From Streptomyces sp. NRRL S-337 (lineage in GTDB: Bacteria; Actinomycetota; Actinomycetes; Streptomycetales; Streptomycetaceae), in assembly GCF_000720175.1 (NCBI RefSeq), contig NZ_JOIX01000104.1, positions 1 through 23,934 on the forward strand: a stretch of DNA of 23,934 bases, given 5' to 3'. The notes under the pieces are model-generated. The model did not search any database, was not told where the DNA came from, and was given only the letters and a program-made list of their open reading frames with translations. The first letter of the stretch is position 1, and each line of letters opens with the position of its first letter. Of the stretch, positions 7,151-13,004 are shown in pieces. Position numbers and translations under genes: made by a program.

Positions 7151-7732
7151 ATGCCCACACCCACACCCACATCCGTGAACGCGTCCACGTCCGCACCCAT
7201 GCCCGTGAACTCCGTACGATCCGGCTCCGGTTCGCCACGCCCGTCCGCCGCCCGCCGGCGCACGGCGGTGGTGCTGGCGCTGCTGGCCGGCCTGCTGGCC
7301 GCCGCCGTCGCACCGGCCACGGCGGCCGTCCGCACCGCCCCGGAGACGGTCCGCACCGCCACCGTCCGCACCGAGTCCGTCCGCACCGAGGCCGTCCGCA
7401 CCGAGTCCGTTCGCACCGAGTCCGTTCGTGCGGTAGCCGCTGCCCCCGCGCAGCCCGTCGCCTACGGCCACCACGGGGCGTTCCACTCGTTCCACTCGTT
7501 CCACTCGTCGCACGGCTCGCACCACTCGACGCCGCACCTCAAGACGGCCTACAAGGACAAGAAGTCCTCGTGGAAGTCGAAGGGCAAGACGAAGAAGAAG
7601 CGTGGCTTCTTCAAGAAGCTGGGCATCTTCCTGATCGTCGTGTTCGTCGTCCTGCTGGTCCTCGTCGTCCTGGTGATCTGGCTGATCGTGCACTTCGTGC
7701 GCCGTGCACTGCGGGGCCGACGCAACGCCTAG
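7151..7732 (+). CDS. Secreted or anchored protein with VRTES repeats and C-terminal TM
   Basis: This 193-residue protein is probably envelope-associated. An N-terminal signal-like segment (RRRTAVVLALLAGLLAAAVA, about 36-55) ends near ATAA. Five-residue repeats of the VRTES/VRTEA type follow, then three FHS repeats with a His/Ser-rich patch (about 110-125). Next come a very Lys-rich stretch (KSKGKTKKKRGFFKK), a strong transmembrane helix (about 157-182) and a basic tail RRALRGRR. The start ATG 7151 has GGGGGGA six bases upstream. I do not recognise a family; the Lys-rich segment before the helix resembles small Streptomyces membrane proteins. Co-transcription with the DUF2127 gene is likely (34-bp gap). 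The repeat array could vary in copy number between strains. Confidence 0.75.
   Translation: MPTPTPTSVNASTSAPMPVNSVRSGSGSPRPSAARRRTAVVLALLAGLLAAAVAPATAAVRTAPETVRTATVRTESVRTEAVRTESVRTESVRAVAAAPAQPVAYGHHGAFHSFHSFHSSHGSHHSTPHLKTAYKDKKSSWKSKGKTKKKRGFFKKLGIFLIVVFVVLLVLVVLVIWLIVHFVRRALRGRRNA
7349..7423 (+). repeat. 15-bp in-frame tandem repeat (VRTES)
   Basis: Five units of 15 bp of the form GTCCGCACCGAGTCC run from 7349 to 7423 with few substitutions; degenerate copies flank them (7328 and 7424). The unit length keeps the reading frame. Just downstream, TTCCACTCG is repeated three times (7481-7507), coding for FHS. Confidence 0.88.
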
Positions 7733-7750
7733 CCGCCACCCCGGACATGA

Positions 7751-7785
7751 CGAAGGCCCCGATCCGGAAGGGATCGGGGCCTTCG
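7751..7785. terminator. Bidirectional terminator, perfect 15-bp stem
   Basis: CGAAGGCCCCGATCC (7751-7765) and GGATCGGGGCCTTCG (7771-7785) pair without mismatch around the loop GGAAG. The hairpin sits between a plus-strand gene ending at 7732 and the minus-strand tRNA, so it can stop transcription from both sides. Confidence 0.9.
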
Positions 7786-7793
7786 CCCTGGAG

Positions 7794-7880
7794 CGGTAGC
7801 GGTGGGATTTGAACCCACGGAGGAGTTGCCCCCTCACGCGCTTTCGAGGCGCGCTCCTTCGGCCGCTCGGACACGCTACC
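7794..7880 (-). tRNA. tRNA-Ser (anticodon CGA)
   Basis: Read on the minus strand, the acceptor arms GGTAGCG (7874-7880) and CGCTACC (7795-7801) pair perfectly. The T arm has GGTTCAAATCC. The anticodon arm GCGCCTCGAAAGCGC gives CGA, which reads UCG serine codons. A long variable arm (GTGAGGGGGCAACTCCTCC region) marks a class II tRNA. The length is 87 nt with discriminator G, and no CCA is encoded. The call rests on the cloverleaf drawn by eye. Confidence 0.95.
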
Positions 7881-7981
7881 GAGAGAGAGCTTAGCCCACG
7901 GGGGGCCGTGCACCGAAATCGGATTCCCGGGGGCCGGACGAACGGGTCGGAGGCGGGGTGGCTACGTGGTCCCGCCGCTGG

Positions 7982-8587
7982 TCAGCGGTCGCGGAAGAAC
8001 GTGGTGAGCAGGGCCGCGCACTCCGCCTCGAGGACGCCGGTGATGACCTCCGGGCGGTGGTTGAGACGTCGGTCACGTACCACGTCCCAGAGCGAGCCCG
8101 CCGCGCCCGCCTTGGCGTCGCGGGCGCCGTAGACGACCCGGTCGACCCGGGAGAGCACGAGCGCCCCGGCGCACATCGTGCACGGTTCGAGAGTGACGAC
8201 GAGAGTGCAGCCGGTGAGTCGCCACTCGCCCGTCCGTCTCCCGCCACCATCCCGGCCCGGATCTCCCCCGGACTCCGTCCGGGGGGACCCCCTTCGCGAT
8301 GCTTCCTCTTGTAGTGCACGGGCCGCCGCGCGCAGTGCGAGGACCTCGGCGTGTGCGGTCGGGTCGCCGGTGGCCTCGCGTTCGTTGTGGCCGGTGCCGA
8401 GGACCGTGCCGTCCGCGGACAGCACGACGGCACCCACCGGGACGTCGCCGGTCGCGGGGGCGCGGGCGGCCTCGCCCAGCGCCTGCCGCATCGGCGCGAC
8501 CCAGGGATCGCGCAACGGATCGGGCAGCGGATCGGGCGCCGGGGGAGGCGGAACGTCGGGCAGCGGGCCGGGCCGGGGGGCGCTCAT
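7982..8587 (-). CDS. tadA: tRNA-specific adenosine deaminase TadA
   Basis: TadA converts adenosine 34 to inosine in tRNA-Arg(ACG), letting one tRNA read several arginine codons. The 201-residue product has the zinc deaminase signature: HAE at 79-81, with Glu81 as the proton shuttle, and PCTMC with Cys136 and Cys139. It also has GDVPVGAVVL and the conserved end RRLNHRPEVITGVLEAECAALL. It is about 45 residues longer than usual. About 30 extra Pro-rich residues lie at the N-terminus. A 27-residue insertion (93-119) separates the HAE helix from GEWRLTGCTLVVTLEPC. The start is ATG 8587; Met33 is an alternative. The gene follows its conserved partner gene by 56 bp on the same strand. Confidence 0.93.
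   Translation of the reverse strand: MSAPRPGPLPDVPPPPAPDPLPDPLRDPWVAPMRQALGEAARAPATGDVPVGAVVLSADGTVLGTGHNEREATGDPTAHAEVLALRAAARALQEEASRRGSPRTESGGDPGRDGGGRRTGEWRLTGCTLVVTLEPCTMCAGALVLSRVDRVVYGARDAKAGAAGSLWDVVRDRRLNHRPEVITGVLEAECAALLTTFFRDR
8231..8311 (-). repeat. 81-bp in-frame insertion in tadA with palindrome
   Basis: Compared with the TadA sequences I know, where ALRxAAxxL runs straight into GEWRLTGC, 27 codons are added here. Their core is a hairpin: CCCCCGGAC at 8265-8273 and GTCCGGGGG at 8277-8285. It resembles short palindromic interspersed repeats common in Streptomyces. The encoded stretch is Gly/Arg-rich and probably forms a surface loop. Confidence 0.6.
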
Positions 8588-8643
8588 GCCCCCAGTGTCC
8601 GTGACCGGGTCGGCTGCCGGTGACGGGCCGGTGCGGTCCCGGG

Positions 8644-9174
8644 CTACCGGACCGCCTCCAGCACGTCCGTACAGCCCAGGGCGTCGGCGATCTCCGAGAG
8701 GGCGTCGCGTTCGAGGGCGAGCAGGTCCTTCTCGCCGACGCCGAGGTCGTCCAGGAGCGCGGGGTCGCCGAGCGGGCCGGTCGGGACCGGGGCACCGGTC
8801 TGGTCGTCCACCTCGGTCTCCGCGTCCTGCGCGCCGGGTTCGCCGTCCTCCGTACCGTCCAGGTCGAGGCTGTCGAGGTCGTCCTCGACGGTCTCGTCCC
8901 GGCCGAGCAGTTCGTCGGTCAGCAGGGACCCGTACGAGCTGCGGGACGCGGCAGCGGCGTTCGAGACGAAGATACGGGGGTCGTCGTCGCCGTCCACCCG
9001 GACGACCCCGAACCAGGCGTCCTCCTGCTCCAGCAAGGCCACCACCGTGTCGTCGTCGACCGCTGCCTCTCGGGCCAGATCGGCCAGATCGGTCAGCGTC
9101 TCCACATTGTCGAGCTCCGTATCGCTCGCTTCCCACCCGTCTTCGGTGCGCGCGAGCAGTGCGGCGAAGTACAC
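8644..9174 (-). CDS. Conserved TadA-associated protein
   Basis: This 176-residue protein of unknown function always seems to sit next to tadA in Streptomyces (usually annotated 'tRNA adenosine deaminase-associated protein'). It begins [18 protein letters not shown] and has [24 protein letters not shown], then an acidic low-complexity linker (about residues 95-140, many Asp/Glu). A conserved C-terminus follows, [34 protein letters not shown] choose GTG 9174 because GGGAG lies seven bases upstream and homologues start there; the ATG at 9195 has no ribosome binding site. It ends 56 bp before tadA, on the same strand. A role in tRNA editing is inferred only from neighbourhood. Confidence 0.82.
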   Translation of the reverse strand: MYFAALLARTEDGWEASDTELDNVETLTDLADLAREAAVDDDTVVALLEQEDAWFGVVRVDGDDDPRIFVSNAAAASRSSYGSLLTDELLGRDETVEDDLDSLDLDGTEDGEPGAQDAETEVDDQTGAPVPTGPLGDPALLDDLGVGEKDLLALERDALSEIADALGCTDVLEAVR

Positions 9175-9384
9175 CGTGACTCTCCCACTGGTCATAGGCG
9201 TGCCGGGCCGGGGCGGGGCGGCGTGCACGCCGGTGGTCCCGCCCCTTCGGAATCGTGGCAGAAACAACGCGTTCGCGCGGGGTCTTCGGCGCTGCGTCGT
9301 GCGGAGGTTGTGCGAGATGTCGCTCACGTGCCGCAGCATTACCGGGCCCCGGGGCCTGTTCCGCTCTCAGCGGAATCCCCTCGG

Positions 9385-9765
9385 CTACCAGCGGAAAGAG
9401 CGCATCCGCATGGCCTGGCGCATCCGCTGGGCCCGCACCCGGCGCGGCTGGACGCGGTTGCGGAGCTCCTTCGCCTCGTGCAGTTCGCGCAGGAACTGCG
9501 CCCGGCGCCGTCGGCGCGCCGCCTCGCTCTCGGGCTCACGGGCGGTGCCGGCGCCGTCCAACGGGTCGTCCAACGGGCAGTTCGACGGGCCGTCCAGCGG
9601 GCCGTCCAACGGGTCGTCGTCCGGCGTGGCTTGCCGTCCGGTGTCCGGCGCGGTCTCCCGGCCGGTCTTCGGGACGCTTTGCCGGCCGTTCTTCGGGGCG
9701 CCGGGCCCGGCGTCGTCGGTGTCGTGGGTGTCGTGGGTGTCGTCGGTCCACTGGGGGTCGGGCAC
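9385..9765 (-). CDS. Small protein with conserved basic C-terminus
   Basis: The 126-residue product has two parts. The first 80 residues are low-complexity with small repeats ([21 protein letters not shown]). The last 43 residues are strongly basic and helical, [20 protein letters not shown] then [23 protein letters not shown] recall this basic tail as conserved in streptomycete proteins encoded beside upp; no function is known. The Arg density suggests binding to nucleic acid, which is inference. The frame is open to 10059, overlapping upp. I place the start at GTG 9765, which has GAGGTG about nine bases upstream and gives MPDPQWTDD. It is divergent from upp with a 184-bp gap. Confidence 0.68.
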   Translation of the reverse strand: MPDPQWTDDTHDTHDTDDAGPGAPKNGRQSVPKTGRETAPDTGRQATPDDDPLDGPLDGPSNCPLDDPLDGAGTAREPESEAARRRRRAQFLRELHEAKELRNRVQPRRVRAQRMRQAMRMRSFRW

Positions 9766-9936
9766 GCTGCACACCACCTCGGCGAGGACTGCGAGGACTG
9801 CGCCCGAGGGCGGGACGGAAGATCGGGCGTACGTGCCCACTTTCCCGCTATCCGGTGGAGTGATGCCAGCCGGGCCGCGCCATCGTGGCCGACGGCCGGG
9901 CGGTGCACGGCGGACGCCGGGCTCCTCCGGCTCGGT

Positions 9937-9942
9937 TACTGT
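9937..9942 (+). promoter_or_regulatory. Possible -10 box for leaderless upp
   Basis: TACTGT fits the TAnnnT form and ends 7 nt before the upp ATG, and no Shine-Dalgarno sequence is present. That places the transcription start at or next to the A of ATG. No good -35 box is seen. Confidence 0.45.
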
Positions 9943-9949
9943 CGATGTC

Positions 9950-10585
9950 ATGCGGATCCACGTCGTCGACCACCCGTTGGTGGCGCACAAACTCACCACT
10001 CTGCGCGACAAGCGCACCGACTCCCCCACCTTCCGGCGGCTCGCCGACGAGCTGGTCACCCTGCTCGCCTACGAGGCCACCCGGGACGTGCGCACCGAAC
10101 AGGTCGACATCGAGACGCCGGTGACGGCGACCACCGGCGTGCGGCTCTCGCACCCGCGGCCCATGGTCGTGCCGATCCTGCGGGCCGGTCTGGGCATGCT
10201 GGACGGCATGGTGCGGCTGCTGCCCACCGCCGAGGTCGGCTTCATGGGCATGGTCCGCAACGAGGAGACCTACGAGGCGCACACCTACGCCACGCGGATG
10301 CCCGACGACCTCTCGGGCCGGCAGGTGTACGTCGTCGACCCGATGCTGGCCACCGGCGGCACGCTGGTCGCGGCGATCCAGGAGCTGATCAAGCGCGGTG
10401 CGGACGACGTCACCGCGATTTGTCTGCTGGCCGCTCCGGAGGGCGTCGCGGTCATGGAGAAGGCGCTGGCCGGTACGCCGGTGACGGTGGTCACCGCGGC
10501 GGTCGACGAGCGGCTGAACGACGACCGCTACATCGTGCCGGGCCTCGGCGACGCGGGCGACCGGATGTACGGCACCGCCGGCTGA
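9950..10585 (+). CDS. upp: Uracil phosphoribosyltransferase
   Basis: Upp makes UMP from uracil and phosphoribosyl pyrophosphate, the main uracil salvage step in the cytoplasm. The 211 residues match the usual length. Visible motifs are [33 protein letters not shown], the PRPP loop [16 protein letters not shown] (about residues 127-142) and the C-terminal uracil-binding [13 protein letters not shown]. The ATG at 9950 has no ribosome binding site; a TAnnnT box 7 nt upstream suggests a leaderless mRNA. A very strong hairpin about 80 bp downstream ends the transcript. The gene is monocistronic here. Confidence 0.97.
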   Translation: MRIHVVDHPLVAHKLTTLRDKRTDSPTFRRLADELVTLLAYEATRDVRTEQVDIETPVTATTGVRLSHPRPMVVPILRAGLGMLDGMVRLLPTAEVGFMGMVRNEETYEAHTYATRMPDDLSGRQVYVVDPMLATGGTLVAAIQELIKRGADDVTAICLLAAPEGVAVMEKALAGTPVTVVTAAVDERLNDDRYIVPGLGDAGDRMYGTAG

Positions 10586-10668
10586 GCCCACTCCTCATTC
10601 CTGGCGGCTCTTTTCCGAGCCGCGAAACCTTCCGCGAAGAGCTTTCCGGGAGGCGCTTTCCGAGCAGT

Positions 10669-10707
10669 GATCGGGCCCCGCACCACCGGGTGGTGCGGGG
10701 CCCGATC
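10669..10707. terminator. Bidirectional terminator between upp and the LytR_C gene
   Basis: GATCGGGCCCCGCACCACC (10669-10687) is matched perfectly by its reverse complement at 10689-10707, giving a stem of up to 19 bp (about 17 in practice). It lies between two convergent genes. Confidence 0.9.
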
Positions 10708-10764
10708 GCATGGCCGTCAGGCCTAGCGGGTTTGCCGGCTCTGCGGCTTGCGGCTTCCGTACGG

Positions 10765-11415
10765 TCAGCAGGTGGCGTCGCGGGCCGGTTCCTGGGCCGG
10801 ACGGTTCAGTACGGCCAGGGACTTGGCGGCGGCCTGCGGGGTGGCGAGGTCCTTGAAGGCGTCGCCGATGATCAGGTCGAGTTCGGAGCCCTTGCGGCCG
10901 TCGGTCTTCTGCTCGGCGCCGGCGAGCTGGGTGGCGAGCACCTTCAGCGGGCCGTCGACCGCCGCCGTGGGGCCGAGCAGTATCCCGGCGCCCTTGATCT
11001 TCTTGTCGTAGGCGGCAGGAGCGTTTCCCACCTTGCCGATCTTGAAGCCGCGCTTCTTGAGCTCGTCGGCGGTGCGTTTGGCGAGCCCGGAGCGCTGGGT
11101 GGCGTTGAAGACGTTGACGGTGAGGGTGCCGGGCGCGGGCGGTTTCTGCGCGGCCGGCGTGGCCCGCACCGCGGTCTTCCGGCCGCCGTCCGGGCAGTGC
11201 TTCTTGTCCTGGGCGGCCTGCGCGGTACCGGTCCGGCCACCGAAGACGTCGATGAGCTGCAGGGTGCCCCAGCCCACCAGGCCGAGGGCGCAGGCCGTGG
11301 CAAGGAGGGTGAGGACGATCCGGCGACGGTGGCGGGGGCGGCGCATCCGCGGATACCTGTCGCCCGTGATGCGGTACTTCTTACCGCCCATGCCCGGGGG
11401 CGTCAGCATGCTCAT
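10765..11415 (-). CDS. Membrane-anchored LytR_C domain protein
   Basis: This 216-residue protein has a short basic cytoplasmic tail (RMRRPRHRRR), one transmembrane helix (about 33-52) and an extracellular LytR C-terminal domain (PF13399) from about residue 96. Clear features are TLTVNVFNATQRSGLAKRTA, DELKKRGFKIGKVGNA and ELDLIIGDAF. Such standalone LytR_C proteins lack the catalytic LCP domain; the mycobacterial relative Cei is linked to envelope integrity, so a structural or accessory cell wall role is likely. The ATG at 11415 has no Shine-Dalgarno but a TACGCT box six bases upstream, suggesting a leaderless message. In S. coelicolor I recall the orthologue next to upp. Confidence 0.85.
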   Translation of the reverse strand: MSMLTPPGMGGKKYRITGDRYPRMRRPRHRRRIVLTLLATACALGLVGWGTLQLIDVFGGRTGTAQAAQDKKHCPDGGRKTAVRATPAAQKPPAPGTLTVNVFNATQRSGLAKRTADELKKRGFKIGKVGNAPAAYDKKIKGAGILLGPTAAVDGPLKVLATQLAGAEQKTDGRKGSELDLIIGDAFKDLATPQAAAKSLAVLNRPAQEPARDATC

Positions 11416-11711
11416 GGGCGCAGCGTAGTGCGGGCGACAGGCCGTGCCTACTAGATGATCAACGCGTGGCGCGAGACCCAACCCAAAAGGGTCAATTCGG
11501 GCAGGGCGGGTTGGGTGGGGACGTGCCGGGTCGGGCGGTAAGGGTGGTTTTTTGCCCGGTGGCGGGGGTGGTCTCGGCGGCCGGCGTACGGGGACGGCCG
11601 GGCCCGGGTGCCGGGGCGCGCGGGCCTGGACTCGGCGGTGTGAGGGGCTGGGCGCAGGGGCGGGCCCGGCAGCGATGACGTGCCGTCCGTGGGTGTGCTG
11701 CTGGCGGGGCG
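11416..11711. other. Intergenic region upstream of the LytR_C gene
   Basis: No gene is seen. TACGCT (complement of 11422-11427) lies 6 nt before the ATG and fits a -10 box. An inverted repeat, ACCCAACCC (11476-11484) and GGGTTGGGT (11508-11516), with a nested ACCC-AAAA-GGGT (11481-11492), is a possible operator. From 11500 to 11700 the plus strand is G-rich, so the transcript of the minus-strand genes is C-rich. Confidence 0.45.
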
Positions 11712-12008
11712 TCAGCCCAGTTCGAGGACCCGGGCGTGCAGCACCTGGCGCTGCTGGAGCGCGGCGCGCACCGCGCGGTGCAGACCGTCCTCCAGATACA
11801 GGTCGCCCTCCCACTTCACGACGTGCGCGAAGAGGTCGCCGTAGAACGTCGAGTCCTCGGCGAGCAGCGTCTCCAGGTCGAGTTGCTGCTTGGTGGTCAC
11901 CAACTGGTCGAGGCGTACCGGGCGCGGGGCGACATCCGCCCACTGGCGGGTGCTCTCCCGGCCGTGGTCGGGGTACGGCCGCCCATTTCCGATGCGCTTG
12001 AAGATCAC
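11712..12008 (-). CDS. ParB/Srx-like small conserved protein
   Basis: The product has 98 residues: IFKRIGNGRPYPDHG, then RPVRLDQLVTTKQQLDLETL, then GDLYLEDGLHRAVRAALQQR and VLHARVLELG. The order (a PV-type strand with a 'parameter' helix, then xxDGLHRxxAA and a final strand) resembles the ParB/sulfiredoxin nuclease-like fold, whose DGHHR box binds nucleotide phosphate. From memory, streptomycete homologues are often labelled VapB-family antitoxin, but I see no ribbon-helix-helix or AbrB domain and no toxin gene alongside. The start is GTG 12008, without Shine-Dalgarno and with TAGGCT six bases upstream, so it may be leaderless. Conserved synteny suggests a housekeeping role; the biochemical function is unknown. 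Confidence 0.75.
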   Translation of the reverse strand: MIFKRIGNGRPYPDHGRESTRQWADVAPRPVRLDQLVTTKQQLDLETLLAEDSTFYGDLFAHVVKWEGDLYLEDGLHRAVRAALQQRQVLHARVLELG

Positions 12009-12014
12009 ACGGAA

Positions 12015-12020
12015 AGCCTA
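12015..12020 (-). promoter_or_regulatory. Possible -10 box for leaderless ParB-like gene
   Basis: In gene orientation TAGGCT (TAnnnT) is followed by six bases and then the GTG start. No ribosome binding site is present. The arrangement is the same as for upp and the LytR_C gene. Confidence 0.4.
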
Positions 12021-12176
12021 CCGGGCGAGCGGCACCGGGCGCAGCCATCCCGCAGCGGTGGAAAGGTGATCTTTGCCGAAAACCGGGACCGAAACCGCCG
12101 ATGACCTGGTCCGGGCGCGAGATCTGCCGGGAGGGCACCGGCCAGGAAGTCGCTGCGCGCATCTCCCGGCTCCGCC

Positions 12177-12776
12177 TCACCAGCGCAGGGCGGCCGCCAG
12201 GCTGGGCTGCCAGTAGGTGACGCGGGCGGTGTGCGGATCGACCCGGGCCGGGGTGCGGTCGTCCAGGCCGACCTGGGTGGCGCCGGTGTGCGCGGCCAGC
12301 GCGACCCCGAACTGCGAGACCTTGCGGCCGCTGCTGCCCGTACCGGTGGTGATCAGGGCGTATGCGGTGCCATTGGGCGCGAGGGTGGTGACGGAGCCCG
12401 GCCGGCTGCGCCCGATCACCGGCACGGCGGGCCGGCGGCCCTCGCCGAAGCTCAGCAGCGGATGGTGCGGCGCGGCGAAGTCGCAGGGCCGGTCCGCGTA
12501 GTTGGTGACCGTCAGCAGCATCCGACGGGCCCGATGCGGCAGCGCGCCGGCGTGGAAGCGGAGCATCTCGGGCGTGCAGACGGCGCGGCCGCCCGGGCCC
12601 CGCGGCGGGCCGCCGTTCGTCACGGTCGGCGAGGCGGGGGCCGGGGAGACGGCGGTGGCCGGGTCGCCGGACCGGTTGGCGGCGGTGCCGTGGCAGGCGG
12701 TGACCGGCGCGAGGACGGCGGTGACGGTCAGCGCCGCGGCGAGGGCCCGGCGGGCGGTGCTGAAGAGCGACGGCAT
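12177..12776 (-). CDS. DUF4232-domain lipoprotein (second copy)
   Basis: The 199-residue product has a signal peptide (LFSTARRALAAALTVTAVLA) and lipobox VTAC with Cys28, so it is a predicted surface lipoprotein. After a short Pro/Ser/Thr linker comes a DUF4232-like domain: CTPEMLRFHAG, the central LLTVTNYADRPCDFAAPHHP (two cysteines) and VTTLAPNGTAYALITTG. The linker is much shorter than in the paralogue at 315-1064. The ATG at 12776 has GGGAG five bases upstream. The gene is divergent from the Lnt-like gene with a 228-bp shared upstream region containing the GTTAGC repeat element. Surface role unknown. Confidence 0.85.
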   Translation of the reverse strand: MPSLFSTARRALAAALTVTAVLAPVTACHGTAANRSGDPATAVSPAPASPTVTNGGPPRGPGGRAVCTPEMLRFHAGALPHRARRMLLTVTNYADRPCDFAAPHHPLLSFGEGRRPAVPVIGRSRPGSVTTLAPNGTAYALITTGTGSSGRKVSQFGVALAAHTGATQVGLDDRTPARVDPHTARVTYWQPSLAAALRW

Positions 12777-12818
12777 GGGAGCTCCCGGACGATGGCGTGT
12801 ACCTGACCTTCCGCGCCA

Positions 12819-12852
12819 CCGCTGCTGATCGGCTAACGCGCGGCTAACGCCC
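12819..12852 (-). promoter_or_regulatory. Shared element upstream of DUF4232 gene, copy 2
   Basis: This matches 1141-1174 at 26 of 34 bases. The strictly kept parts are the two CTAAC blocks with an 11-nt period (GTTAG in gene orientation), TGATC and the flanks CCGCTG and GCCC. It is 43-76 nt before the lipoprotein ATG and about 150 nt before the divergent Lnt-like gene. It could serve either promoter. Confidence 0.5.
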
Positions 12853-13004
12853 ATGGGCGAGGAACGCGGGGCGGGCGGACGACGGCCTGGACCTGACGAA
12901 AGTCGGGGGTCGTGCCTGCGGAACGGCAGCGGTGCCGGGACCCCGGCCCTCCTTAGCGTCGGCCGGAACGACGGCAACGGCGCAACGACGAGGGGAACAG
13001 CGGT

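Noticed and set aside
7794..7880. tRNA gene as integration site of a mobile element
   Set aside because: No duplicated 3' tRNA end, integrase or excisionase gene is found within the window.
7982..9136. TadA frame extended to 384 codons
   Set aside because: The extra upstream part overlaps the TadA-associated gene in another frame and has no conserved sequence. ATG 8587 gives a sensible TadA.
8620..11454. A 944-codon open frame on the plus strand
   Set aside because: It runs antisense through the TadA-associated gene and LytR_C gene and out of frame through upp. The product is Arg/Gly-rich without any domain; it is an artefact of high GC.
11712..12008. Toxin-antitoxin module
   Set aside because: No toxin gene lies on either side, and the protein does not show an antitoxin DNA-binding fold.
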